From the NCBI GenBank assembly GCA_020796225.1, contig CM036755.1, forward strand, positions 43,938,306 to 44,002,305: DNA of 64,000 bases. Reading direction: 5' to 3'. Each line of letters opens with the position of its first letter. The stretch's first letter is position 1. This document shows positions 21,420 to 31,464 of the stretch, piece after piece. Below the pieces are notes generated by a model. That model was not told the origin of the DNA, searched no databases, and saw only the letters and a list, made by a program, of their open reading frames with translations. The DNA is from Arion vulgaris (lineage: Eukaryota; Mollusca; Gastropoda; Stylommatophora; Arionidae). The translations under genes and the position numbers were made by a program.

Positions 21420-21725
21420 CATAGGTTCTCAAAGTGGGCGGTACGCCAGCTGGCGCTGAAACCTTCTAGGTGGGGGCGATAGTGGGTTCAGAAGCATTGG
21501 CGGAGGGTGGGGAGGAGGCTCAGGCGATTAGCGGTCGGTGCCTCCTTAAAGAAGAAACTTGTAATAATATATATTTTGAAATAAGTTATTTTCGTAATTT
21601 TGTCATTGAATAAACATTTAAAATTTGAATTCTGATCTTGGAAAAAAGTCAGAATGGGATGGGAGCGTTACAAAATTTATATCGTACCAAGTGGGCGATG
21701 GAAAGATAAAGTTTGGGAATCTATG
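21420..21725. mobile_element. hAT-like MITE, 306 bp, with inverted ends and 8-bp target duplication
   Basis: The left end CATAGGTTCTCAAAGTGGGC and the reverse complement of the right end (CATAGATTCCCAAACTTTAT) agree over CATAGRTTCYCAAA. They closely resemble the CAGNGGTTCTCAAA ends typical of hAT transposons. Flanks are ATCTAAAT (21412-21419) and ATCTAAAC (21726-21733), an 8-bp duplication with one mismatch, the size expected for hAT. The interior has no ORF, so it depends on a transposase elsewhere. Confidence 0.82.
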
Positions 21726-21939
21726 ATCTAAACTGAAAGAACAGCAACATTTCTCCATCACGTTTTACTTACAGGGAGGAGAGAGGGGATTGTCTCACTG
21801 GCTGTAGCTATTTAGATATCTCTGGATAGAAGTAAGCAAGATGTCATTGTCTTTTTTTTATTCAGGAAGTTTTTATTTACATGGGTAACATTATACAGAG
21901 TAATGACGGAGATAATGTCTCTATATGTTCATACTTTAA

Positions 21940-22235
21940 CCACTTGATTACGCAACAACTCTAACCACATGACTACGCAACAACTCTCACCACTTGACTA
22001 CACAACAACTCTAATCACTTGACTACACAACAACTCTAATCACTTGACTACGCAACAACTCTAACCACTTGACTACGCAACAACTCTCACCACTTGACTA
22101 CACAACAACTCTAACCACTTGACTACTGTCGCCACAGTCTGTAATACCGCTCTAACCATTTGACTACGACAGGCATCTAACCAAGTGGCTACGTCAGAGC
22201 TTTAAACCAAATCACTACTGTCGCCACAGTCTGTA
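21940..22235. repeat. 25-bp tandem array resembling tRNA box A (reverse strand)
   Basis: Unit AACTCTAACCACTTGACTAC plus GCAAC, about eight clean units followed by degenerate ones. On the minus strand each unit reads TAGTCAAGTGGTTAGAG, very close to a Pol III box A with the following D-arm. A tRNA-derived SINE is the likely source. Confidence 0.85.
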
Positions 22236-22261
22236 ATACCGCATGGTTAGTGCAGTCGCTG

Positions 22262-22345
22262 GGAAACTGTTCAGGCTAGAGTTTTTCATTATGCTCCTAT
22301 GGAAAAAACTCTTTGGTTTTACTCTGGATGAGTCCAGGTCTTCTC
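22262..22345 (-). mobile_element. SINE-F fragment, copy 3
   Basis: CTGTTCAGGCTAGAGTTTTT, CATTATGCTCCTATGG and AAAAACTCTTTGG match minus-oriented SINE-F at 7070-7130. No further parts are recognisable. Confidence 0.6.
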
Positions 22346-22399
22346 AGAATATGGGAACAACTATCGAATCCATTACTGGTCAACACTCTAACAGTGCAA

Positions 22400-22925
22400 A
22401 ACTCACCTGACTAACAACAACTTAATCATGAACCCCAATCAACGCACTCTAACAGTCACAGCTTCCTTAGATAGTCTCTTCTACGTCGACATCATACCTC
22501 AATTACCAAGGCATCTAACATCCAGTCCTTAATCACTCTGTCGCCACGTCGATACCTGTAGTCAGGAACTTTCAAGTCCAGGTTCTTATGATAGGGTTTT
22601 TCTATTAGTGGTTAGCTCAACTAACACGAGAACTGCAAAGTCCAGATCCTTAGATAAAGTCTCTAACTACTAACAGAACTAAACTTAGAACTCACACAAG
22701 AACTAATCAGTAGATAGTTTCATGATACTAACAGAACTAAAGTCAGTCTTAATAGTTTTCCAGATGAAATCAATTCAGTCAGATAAGATGACTAATAGAA
22801 CTCAGTCTTAGATAGTTTTCCAGATGCCTAATTGCAAGAACTAAAGTCCAGTCTTAGATAGCTTTCCAGATGACTAATTGCAAGAACTAAAGTCCAGTCT
22901 TGGATAGTTTTCTAGATTCAGGACT
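22400..22925. repeat. Degenerate array with a clean 46-bp core
   Basis: The right part holds three to four units of GCAAGAACTAAAGTCCAGTC plus TTAGATAGTTTTCCAGATGA. The left part is a decayed version in which only fragments can be followed. Confidence 0.75.
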
Positions 22926-22999
22926 TCAGTTACAAAACCAATTTAGAAAAAAAATGTCAAATTTGCCAAATCTCATCTGAAATGTAAAAGTGGGAGCTA

Positions 23000-23250
23000 C
23001 AGATGAGCTCAAGGCTAGATTCTGATACATGATGGAAGGATTGTTTTCGGAGGGAGGAAGAGGGGTTGGGGAAGGGAAGGTGCGATATAAGATGAGCTCA
23101 AGGCAAGGTCCTGATAGGTGATTGAAGGATTGTCATCAGCGGGAGAGGAAGGGTCAGGGAGGTTGGAGGGGGAGGACCTGGGGTAAGGTGAGATATAAGT
23201 TGACGATTGGAGTACTGCTGAATGAAATGTAAGATATAAATGAAGGATAA
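23000..23250. repeat. Approximately 90-bp duplication in purine-rich DNA
   Basis: AGATGAGCTCAAGGC, GATTGAAGGATTGT and GGGAGAGGAAG-like blocks occur twice, about 90 bp apart, in G/A-rich DNA. Confidence 0.65.
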
Positions 23251-23254
23251 TAGT

Positions 23255-23630
23255 AAGAGGAATGGATAGAGGGGACAAAAAGAGGAGCGGATAGTGGGGA
23301 CAGAAAGAAGAGGGTATAGAGGGTGACAGAAAAAGCAAAATGGAGGGGACAGAAAGAGGAATGGATATAGGGGCGCAGAAAGAAGAATGGATAGATGGAG
23401 ACAGAAAGAAGAATGGATATAGGGGCGCAGAAAGAAGAATGGATAGATGGAGACAGAAAGAAGAATGGATAGTGGGGAACAGAAAGAAGAATGGATAAGT
23501 AGGGACAGAAAGAAGAATGGATATAGGGGCACAGAAAGAAGAATGGTTAAAGGTGAAGGGAAAGAAGAATGGATAGATGGGGACAGAAAGAATAATGATA
23601 AAGGGAACAGAAATAAAAGTGGATAGGGTG
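23255..23630. repeat. 28-bp purine-rich array
   Basis: About 13 units of AGAAAGAAGAATGGATAGAT plus GGGGACAG with variants. Together with the adjacent 20-bp array it gives rise to minus-strand ORFs of 192-348 codons that are not genes. Confidence 0.9.
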
Positions 23631-23631
23631 G

Positions 23632-24078
23632 CGTAACGATACTCTGTATGGCGTAACGATACTCTGTATGGCGTAACGATACTCTGTATGGCGTAACGAT
23701 ACTCTGTATGGCGTAACGATACTCTGTATGGCGTAACGATACACTGTATGGCGTAACGATACACTGTATGGCGTAACGATACTCTGTATGGCGTAACGAT
23801 ACTCTGTATGGCGTAACGATACTCTGTATGGCGTAACGATACTCTGTATGGCGTAACGATACACTGTATGGCGTAACGATACTCTGTATGGCGTAACGAT
23901 ACTCTGTATGGCGTAACGATACACTGTATGGCGTAACGATACTCTGTATGGCGTAACGATACTCTGTATGGGTAACGATACCTGTATGGCGTAACGATAC
24001 ACTGTATGGCTTAACGATACTCTGTATGGCGTAACGATACACTGTATGGCGTAACGATACTCTGTATGACGTAACGAT
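23632..24078. repeat. 20-bp satellite, copy 1 (about 22 units)
   Basis: Unit GGCGTAACGATACTCTGTAT, with ACTC/ACAC as the main variant. It ends where a LINE-1 tail begins. The same unit in inverse orientation occurs at 25794-25953. Confidence 0.97.
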
Positions 24079-24345
24079 GATGAAACTGTTATAAGAAAGA
24101 GAAAATGGAGATATGTTGGGCCCACCTTGAGGAGAAATGATCAACGAATATCAAAGCAGACATTGAAGTGGGATGCAAAGGGGTCAAGAAAGAGAGGTCG
24201 ACCTAAGGAGACCCTGAAACGAACTTTGCTGAGAGAGGCAGGAAATATCGGTCTCAGTTCCATGGAGGAGATTGAGCGAGTTGCCCAGGATAGAGCGGTA
24301 TGGAGAAACTACTTGCAGGCCCTATGTAACGTATAACGGTACGAG
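24079..24345 (+). pseudogene. LINE-1 family 3' tail, copy 3
   Basis: Frame ETVIRKRKWRYVGPTLRRND, QRISKQTLKWDAKGSRKRGR, PKETLKRTLLREAGN, ERVAQDRAVWRNYLQALCNV, open to a stop at about 24336. This is the best preserved of the three tails and nearly stop-free, so it is the youngest looking. It lacks everything upstream; a 20-bp satellite abuts its 5' truncation point, and the 3' end lies near GGTACGAGAGGAATTATTA. Confidence 0.85.
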
Positions 24346-24458
24346 AGGAATTATTAGGGTGGGGGTAGAAAGAAGTATAAATGGAGAAGGAAAGAAACCA
24401 TTACACTAGTACCTATTGTTTTGTCATCTGAATGTGCCGAATATTACCTTGCAAAAAG

Positions 24459-24640
24459 TAATCGTTACATTATCAGTAGAACGTACGTAACTACTATTTT
24501 CCTGTTCCTGACGACTAAGCTAATCGTTACATTATCAGTAGAACGTACGTAACTACTATTCGTTCTGACGCTAAGTAATCGTTACATTATCAGTAGAACG
24601 TACGTAACTACTATTCGTTCTGACGCTAAGTAATCATCGC
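24459..24640. repeat. Approximately 60-bp tandem triplication
   Basis: AATCGTTACATTATCAGTAG plus AACGTACGTAACTACTATT occurs three times (24459, 24521, 24577), with a shortened joining segment in later units. Confidence 0.92.
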
Positions 24641-24799
24641 TAGTGTCATACACATTTAGAATGATTACTATCGGCAGTTTCAACTTCAGATGAAAGAATG
24701 GAACACACACGTTGCGTAGCGGCTAATCAAATATAGTGCGAATGCTGATACCCTCTCGAATACTTGCTTCGCCAGTGTGTTAACCGTTCTTCAGTGGAA

Positions 24800-25020
24800 G
24801 CAAAGAACTGTAACACTGTGACCTACAAGGCATGCCATAATAGGCGACGGGTAGGGACCTAGGGAGCTACTCTAGTAAATAAAAAGCGTCCAAGAAATAA
24901 AATGTTCTGGCCTACGTGTAGGCGCATAACTGTCACAACGTCTTAAGCTCAGATCACATACAAATCACAAAGAGTAGTTCAACAAAATGGTCGATATGGA
25001 GCGCTCGAAGAAGAAGAAAA
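24800..25020 (+). mobile_element. SINE-B long form, copy 2
   Basis: Blocks CCTACAAGGCATGCC, GTAGGCGCATAACTGTCACA, GCTCAGATCACATACAAATC and TCGATATGGAGCGCTCGAAG followed by a (GAA)n tail match 8150-8404. Element X copy 2 lies just downstream in the opposite orientation. Confidence 0.8.
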
Positions 25021-25134
25021 TCTGGTTATAGCTGCAAATCAGTACTTTGTAACAATATTAGTTATACTGTAATTTCTTGATGTAGTTAGTTTTAGTTTGA
25101 TATCGGTTAGAAGGTCAGTATCTTTACAGATCAG

Positions 25135-25440
25135 CCTGACCACAGCCAACTCTAGATAACTAGGCCAGACAACTGACAGAGGGTTCCCTGACCTAAATCA
25201 GAAAAGGGGCCGGAAAATATAGATGTTTGATAGAACACTGCAAGCTTTTGTGCAATTTTACTCAATTCTGTGAGTCTATGGTTATTTATTGGTGACAAAT
25301 ATTCATAATATTGATATTCCTTATTGTTAAACTTAACTTGTTGCATAATATAACTTCGAGTTAGCATTTTGTGTTGATTTTAAAATGAATTCGTCTATAT
25401 ACACCAATACTGGAATGCGAGGTCACGTGGTGTAGTTGGG
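25135..25440 (-). mobile_element. Dispersed element X, copy 2 (unexpanded, longest reading frame)
   Basis: Minus-strand order of blocks equals copy 1 at 14921. From the shared ATG, a frame of 71 codons (MLTRSYIMQQVKFNNKEYQY, then YEYLSPINNHRLTELSKIA, then FSGPFSDLGQGTLCQLSGL) runs to a stop at about 25152. The same frame is open over its first 42 codons in copy 1. A single TTATATTATG spans codons 6-8. I do not recognise the protein; it may be the N-terminal piece of an unidentified transposon protein. Confidence 0.7.
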
Positions 25441-25793
25441 AGTGATTTCCATAATTCTTACCTGAGTCCGAAGGCCCATACGTTTATAGTAGGCTCTGGC
25501 CTGACGCACACTTCTTCGACACGGTTCTTTGTCGTGCGAGACAGGTAGAACAGCACGGATGGAACAAAAACGTTAAAGTAGAAAGGCAGTAAAACTCCCC
25601 ACAAGTGCAGTATACCTTGCCCACACTGTACAAGAAAATTTCAAGACCGCATCGGACTCACTAGTCATCTACATAAACACACACATAACCCCCTCCCTTT
25701 CCTTACATGACGCACCTACACTCCCTTGGATGAAAATTGTGTGGTCATCATCACCCGTGATGGACGAGCGTATTTCATCATCGTTCATACAGG
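25441..25793. other. No recognisable feature
   Basis: Unique-looking DNA between element X and the inverted 20-bp satellite. Confidence 0.55.
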
Positions 25794-25953
25794 TATCGTT
25801 ACGCCATACAGAGTATCGTTACGCCATACAGAGTATCGTTACGCCATACAATTCGACGCTACAGGTATCGTTACGCCATCAGATATCGTTACGCCATACA
25901 GAGTATCGCTATGCCATACAGAGTATCGTTATGCCATTCAGAGTATTGTAGTC
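25794..25953. repeat. 20-bp satellite, copy 2, inverse orientation (about eight units)
   Basis: Unit ATACAGAGTATCGTTACGCC is the reverse complement of the array at 23632-24078. It contains one interruption (AATTCGACGCTACAG). Two short plus-strand ORFs are by-products. Confidence 0.93.
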
Positions 25954-25984
25954 GAATAATTACGTTACACATACGTGTGATTAC

Positions 25985-26340
25985 CAGACGTAGACATAGA
26001 ACATGACAGACACAGCCCAATCATACACACACATAACAGAACCACACACATACATATAGCAGAACCATACACATAACAGTACCACACAAACACAAACAAC
26101 AGAACCACACACACATAACAGAACCACACACACACATAACAGAACCACACACACACATAACAGAACCACACACACACATACAACTATACAAATAATACAC
26201 ACATAACAGCACCACACACATACACACACAGATATACAAATAATACACACGAACAGAGCCACCCACATATACATATAGATATACAAATAATACACGCACA
26301 GACAGACAAACACACACACAGATATAGAAATAACACAGAC
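25985..26340. repeat. CA-rich array (ACACACATAACAGAACCAC)
   Basis: Imperfect units of 17-21 bp mixing (CA)n with TAACAGAACCA; on the right, a related motif GATATACAAATAATACACAC repeats about three times. Minus-strand ORFs rich in C, V and L are its shadow. Confidence 0.85.
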
Positions 26341-26775
26341 AGGTAGCCTCTCCCTTAAGACAGTCGAAGCTGAAAATAGTTTACAAACATACACAGAGCA
26401 CACATATTACCTGCAGACAGGTGTGTGTATGTACATTCTGGAACTCAAGAAGAGAAAGTTCTAGCAAATAATTCTCATATCTCAATAATCAGTTCATATT
26501 TTCAGACCTGGCCGATTGTGAAGAAAATAATGAGAAGGCGAGATCAGTCGTCTTTAACAGCAGCAATTTGGCACAACACCTCCCTCCAGAAATCTATTCA
26601 CCAGGTGCCTCCAAGACTGATCGGTTCCAATTCTTTTACAAGAATCCATTTATATTCATGAATTTATGACATAAAATCTATTCAATCTAAACTGTTACAT
26701 GCACAGCTTTATTGCTAGATTTATCATATTTAGATCAATGGAATAAATGGCTGGGAATTAGATAATAAAACAGCG
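26341..26775. other. No recognisable feature
   Basis: Unique-looking DNA; the 78-codon ORF at 26425-26661 has no recognised motif. Confidence 0.5.
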
Positions 26776-26782
26776 TTTGTCT

Positions 26783-26820
<38 letters not shown>

Positions 26821-26850
26821 CTCTGTCTCTCTATCTTTATCTTCTGTTTT
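26776..26850. repeat. (CT)n microsatellite
   Basis: Long run of CT dinucleotides with short interruptions. Confidence 0.95.
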
Positions 26851-27019
26851 CGTATGTCTCTATCACATATTCTATCACTTGTCTGATTCTTCATTCTCTC
26901 TATCTCTTTCTATTTACCTTTGTTGTGTTCAGATGTCGAAGAATAACTAATGTATCCTCTTGCATGTAGTTAAGGGAGTTAAGAGGAGATTATGTAATCA
27001 GTGACCAACATTTAAAAAC

Positions 27020-27145
27020 AACAAAGCTACAGAGATCAACAACTACAGAGATACAAACAACTACAAGATACAACAGCTACAGAGATACAAACAACTACAG
27101 AGATACAAACAACTACAGAGATACAAACAACTACAGAGATACAGA
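27020..27145. repeat. 18-bp tandem array (ACAAACAACTACAGAGAT)
   Basis: About six to seven units, lying 70 bp outside the left end of the TTAA-flanked DNA transposon. Confidence 0.9.
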
Positions 27146-27619
27146 CAGAAAACACAAAACTGATTGAGTGTCATTTTGGGGCTGCTTTATGTGTCCTTTA
27201 GCGCAACTTTTAAGGCGGAGACCCACCCAGATTTCATCGAAAATGGATATTCTCAAATTATAAACAAAAATTGTACTTTTAATGTTTATCAGTCTTTCTA
27301 GTTTGATATTCTTTTGAATTATGTGTTTATCTTTAATAGTTTATAAGTTATTGGTGTTCAAAGAAGGTGGGTGTGTTCCCAAACATGACTGATTTTTAGT
27401 CCCAAAATATACTCTTTAGCTAGCCTTCAAATTATTCACCAAATAATGAATACTCCCGAAAGAAAACTTGTACAATGAGCTGTCCCTTTAACCCACTTGA
27501 ATAATCTCCCTTGAATAAGCATCATGGCTGTGAATTAACCTACCAAGATTATTGTGTTTGAAACTGAAAGTTAATTTGTTGAATTACGTGATTATATTTG
27601 AAATATTTGTGATAGTTAT

Positions 27620-29446
27620 GTCTTCCGACAAAAAATTCAATAAAACGCTTATTAAAGAAGCGTAAATGTCATGGAAATCAACATACATCTGAACTAAATC
27701 AGTGCCTAGCAATTATCGATAATGTTACGACGTCCATTTCGGAGTCAGAAATTGTTCATAGTTCGACAACATTGATGCAGACTGAATGTTTTGATATTGA
27801 AATGCAACAAAATGCCACGCTCTTTTCACAATCAGAGCCGAAACTTTTAGACATTAGCAACCTAACACATGATTCTGATGTGGATATGTTTGCCATGTTC
27901 TGATACAGATGTAAACAATCACCACACTCCCAGTGATAAGGAAGTTAGGAAGGGTACTGGTTTGCTTGAGGGGCACAGAGTTGTTGACATAGGTCTTCTT
28001 CTTAATCAGAACATTGCTCAAAAATTGGTATGTGCATTTTGTCAAAGTGCTGTAGAGTTAATTGAAATAAAGAAGAAAGGACTTGGCAGTGACTTTCTAT
28101 TTCATTGTAAAAATATAAACTGCAATGAACATAAACCTTTCCCTTCAAGTAGTCAGCTCTCTGTAGGAAATGCAAAGATAAATCTTATCAATAGACAAGC
28201 AGCTTTTGCAATGCGCTGTATTGGCTGCAGTCACACCGACTTGCAAACTTTCTGTGGCGTAATGGATTTACCACCCCCCAGTAGGACACAGTAGCAAAGA
28301 TATTATATTGAAAGGATTGGAGAATGCTGCTACTAGAGGACAAATTATTAGTATGAGAAATGCTTCTGTTCAAGAGTTTGAAAGTATTGGAGAATGCTGC
28401 TACTAGAGGACAAATTATTAGTATGAGAAATGCTTCTGTTCAAGAGTTTGAAAGTATTGGAGAATGCTGCTACTAGAGGACAAATTATTAGTATGAGAAA
28501 TGCTTCTGTTCAAGAGTTTGAAAGCGCAGAAGGGGCGACAACATGTTCCGCGACATCGATGTATCGTGTGATGGTACCTGGATGACTAGAATCTTAAGAA
28601 ATTTTCTAAAGGAAGTTATTATCTGATGGTAAAAACATAGGTGGTAGCAGATAACATATCGTTGATGCTGCAGATTACTAATCCATGAAGTAGCAGATCT
28701 GATAGCATCTTGATAAGCTGCAGATCTACTATGGGAATGCCATAGATAGTAAGTGCAGACTAACTGATAGCATCATTGATAAGCTGCAGATCTACTATGG
28801 GAATGCCATCAGAGCGAATAAAAACAACCTTCGCAAAATGCGAGAAGAAGTTTGGGCAGTGTTTTTTCATAAAACATCAACAGATGAAAAACCTGTCCAT
28901 AACTTTTGCTGCATTGACTGGTGTCCATACAAACAAGCTGTTAGAGATGGCACAGTGAACCACTATGTACACAAGGGAAACCTCCCAGTATCCGTCATGG
29001 AGGCTGTTAAACCGATCTTCAAAGACCTCACCAAGACAAAGTTACTGAGGAAATGTCTGCAAGGATACACACAGAATTGTAATGAGTCACTGAACAGTCT
29101 TGTATGGAAATACTGTCCCAAAATAAGATATCAAGGACTCTCTACTGTTCATACAGCTGTTGCAATTGCTGTGTGCATTTTTAATGATGGAGCCAACAGC
29201 CTGAAAAATATTCTTCAGGAATGGGATATTCAACCTGGACAATTTATGAATAAATTTTGTGCTGAAAAAGACATTCTCCGCATTAAAAAATCCCAAATAC
29301 AGATGAAAGTTGCTTCTTTTAAAGCACGAAGAGCTAGGAGACGAAGGCGCCTTGTCGTGAATGAAGAACAGACAGAAAAAGAGGATCAGCCATATCGTCC
29401 TGGGGATACTGAGCTCTCATCAGGTAGGGATTTAACATTTTTTTAA
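27620..29446 (+). pseudogene. Transposase pseudogene ('Mutator-like transposase domain' type)
   Basis: Readable blocks in order: an N-terminal MSSDKKFNKT (27620), frameshifted into KKRKCHGNQHTS; GHRVVDIGLLLNQ, then VCAFCQS and HCKNINCNEHK, likely zinc-binding cysteines (28001-28135); NRQAAFAMRCIGC and FCGVMDLPPP; a slip at the C-run at about 28273; DIDVSCDGTWMTR (about 28551-28590), a conserved Asp/Trp block; then a 202-codon open C-terminal part (28838-29446) with LLRKCLQGYTQNCNESLN and a basic RRARRRRRL tract. A 70-bp triplication and a large deletion after DGTW remove the central core. At least three frameshifts make it non-functional. Confidence 0.85.
28316..28525. repeat. 70-bp tandem triplication inside the transposase
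   Basis: Three identical 70-bp units (starts 28316, 28386, 28456) beginning ATTGGAGAATGCTGCTACTA. In frame, one unit encodes ENAATRGQIISMRNASVQEF. Seventy is not a multiple of three, so the added copies shift the frame. A second, imperfect duplication follows at 28650-28810, with GATAAGCTGCAGATCTACTA present twice. Confidence 0.95.
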
Positions 29447-29558
29447 ATAAAACACTTTCACGAAAATCAGACGTGTGACTAATCGTGTCGGTGATATTTG
29501 CTAGAATTTTAAAGCTAGAGTGATCAAATTTGAAATACATATAGCCAATACTATCCTT

Positions 29559-29711
29559 TATAGCGTGAACCTCCACTTTTTTCTAAGTGGTATATAAACA
29601 GAGATATTGCTGTTCTAAGTTGAAAATTTTTCCTACTTAGAAGGGTCATATTGCAAGAGTCATATTTACAAAACCGATTATGTTATACATTTTTTGGAGG
29701 TTCACGCTATA
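29559..29711. mobile_element. Candidate MITE nested in the DNA transposon
   Basis: A perfect 17-bp inverted repeat, TATAGCGTGAACCTCCA at 29559-29575 and its complement at 29695-29711, encloses about 120 bp of AT-rich DNA after the transposase stop. The TATA at each tip is compatible with a TA target duplication, as for Tc1/mariner-type elements. It could instead be a hairpin native to the transposon. Confidence 0.55.
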
Positions 29712-30009
29712 AGTATAGGTGTTATGTACATCATATGCTGGTTTGGTATTCTTAGCACTTCTTATGTTAGTGAAATCCACCGCACGATGCAAGGGGGTTT
29801 TGCTTTAAATTATTTTTCATAACTTCATGATAATATTTTTTTAAAATCAATAATTTAAATGTACAGACTAAACTGTGTTTATCACCAAGAGCATTAGCTT
29901 ATACAACATGTGGCCAAATCTTATGACAACATGTTTGTTAGTTTTTTTTTCTGTGAATTTTTAAAGCGGATACCTCATGTTCTGGGCGGGTCTCCCGCCT
30001 TAAGTGGCA

Positions 30010-30310
30010 AGGGCGCTAAGCGGAAGTGATGAGGTAGGGACGTGGAAGTGACGAGGGTGCGACGAGGAAGGGATGAGGACGCAAGAGGGAGTGACAAAGC
30101 CGCGACGAGGGCGCGATGAGGAAGGAACGAGGACGCAAGAGGGAGTGACAAAGCCGCATCGAGGGTGCGACGAGGAAGGGATGAGGACGCAAGAGGGAGT
30201 GACAAAGCCGCGACGAGGGCGCGACGAGAAAGGGACGAGGACGATGTGAGGGAGTGACGACGCGACTAGAGAATGATGAGGACGCAACGAGGGAGTGACG
30301 AGGGTCAACT
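30010..30310. repeat. 54-bp GC-rich array, about four to five units
   Basis: Unit contains GACGAGGACGCAAGAGGGAG and TGACAAAGCCGCGACGAGG; right-hand units are shortened. It begins seven bases after the transposon's right-hand TTAA and is the most GC-rich stretch of the window. The 18-codon period yields three false minus-strand ORFs. Confidence 0.92.
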
Positions 30311-30501
30311 CGGGGTATTGAGATGTGATAGCCGAATGCTGTCCACCCATTTCGCAGGAAGACTTCCATTGATATGATAATCATAAGTGTGTGGTCTGCT
30401 ATTCAGCTACCCACAAGAAAGTCTTAGAGGCAGTGACTATCTCGATAGGCATGTTCAATGTTGATGTTTGGAAGACACCACCGTTTTCATTGTCTTCCCT
30501 T

Positions 30502-30658
30502 GGCTGGAATCGGATGCACGTGTCCTAAACGTGTAGAAGTCTATGCGTTTAGGGCCTGCCAAACCAATGTGCAACGTATACACGTTCTTGGCAAAGATCA
30601 AACATATCACAGAGTGATTAGAGTTGGTCGTAAAGAACGAACGCAAAGAAGAAGAAGA
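30502..30658 (+). mobile_element. SINE-B short form, copy 1, with 13-bp target duplication
   Basis: Element of 157 bp from GGCTGGAATCGGATGCACGT to a (GAA)n tail. Exact flanking duplication ATTGTCTTCCCTT at 30489-30501 and 30659-30671. The 5' end is at the same internal position as the copy at 61643-61805, so this is a defined short form and not random truncation. Perfect duplication implies a fairly recent insertion. Confidence 0.9.
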
Positions 30659-30671
30659 ATTGTCTTCCCTT

Positions 30672-31304
30672 TACTTAGTGCTGAGTCAGCTCCCGATGAT
30701 CAAGTTCCGCGTCTGACAGAGTCGTAAATGTAAATAATGATAGCCCTTGTATTAGAGCGCTGATCCAGGAGTGGCATAGTCTCCGTATCGGCTGATGGCA
30801 GAATTCACTATCATCACACTCAGGCACAATTTCCCGATAGTCAAATGCTAATCATCGTCATAGTTGAATGATGTCATATTTATAAGTTCCCACATTGTAC
30901 CATTTTTACCGTCTGTCAAGTGCGTCGTCATGGTTGAAAGACAAAAGAAAGACGGTGTCGACAGGCTGCATATCTGCGGGGAGGCACAGTATACAGCGGA
31001 GGCAATCAAGCTGTAAATGAGATGGCATCTGACTGATGGACATCGCGTCTCTCTCCCTTTCCCGCAGCATGGCGGCACCACTAATGTAATCATCTAATGA
31101 ATTGAGCTTTTTAAAATAATTATGAGTTTTACAATAAAATTAATCCTTCCTCGCCGGAGCTACAAAGTACATGCATCTGTGCTGAGATAGGATGCGGCAG
31201 AACCACATAAGACAAAGATGAATAGATGATGTTAATGATGACTGATAAAATGTTGTTATAATGGCGTATGCTCATCTGTACAAGAACACGTTACTGAACG
31301 AGAT
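30672..31304. other. No recognisable feature
   Basis: Unique-looking; an 81-codon minus-strand ORF (30848-31093) shows no family motif. Confidence 0.5.
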
Positions 31305-31428
31305 TTGTTGTTGGTTTGTTATGTATGGGATTACAAGTTCTTTATACCTAGGTACGACCCTTTTAACCTAAGGAGAACCTTGTTTTGGTTATATTAGAGC
31401 GTACAGACCAACAAACACGAGAAATAAT
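31305..31428 (+). mobile_element. Dispersed repeat Y, copy 1
   Basis: Shares with 54218-54333 the series GTTTGTTA, GGGATTA, CTTTAACCTAAGG-like and AGAACCTT, GGTTATATTAGAGCGT and CCAACAAACA in the same order over about 120 bp. No ORF, inverted ends or box A/B seen. The class is unknown. Confidence 0.65.
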
Positions 31429-31464
31429 AATTAACTCCTTTCGGAAAATGCAATAGTTAGAGAT

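Larger units (their letters stand above)
27214..29999 (+). mobile_element. TTAA-flanked DNA transposon, 2,786 bp (Kolobok-like), both ends present
   Basis: The left end is GGCGGAGACCCACCCAGATT and the reverse complement of the right end is GGCGGGAGACCCGCCCAGAA: imperfect terminal inverted repeats of about 18 bp differing by one indel and one substitution. TTAA flanks both ends (27210-27213 and 30000-30003). TTAA target duplications are known for the Kolobok and piggyBac superfamilies. The interior encodes a transposase of the type annotated as 'Mutator-like transposase domain', not piggyBac, so a Kolobok-type element is the best fit. The coding part is broken, so the element is non-autonomous. 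Confidence 0.85.

Noticed and set aside
23015..24144. Minus-strand ORFs of 192-348 codons
   Set aside because: Read-through of the 20-bp satellite and the purine-rich 28-bp array; no conserved motif.
27214..29999. piggyBac element (TTAA target)
   Set aside because: The encoded blocks (CxxC, DGTW, TQNxNESLN) do not resemble piggyBac transposase, and the ends GGCGG differ from the usual piggyBac CCY ends.
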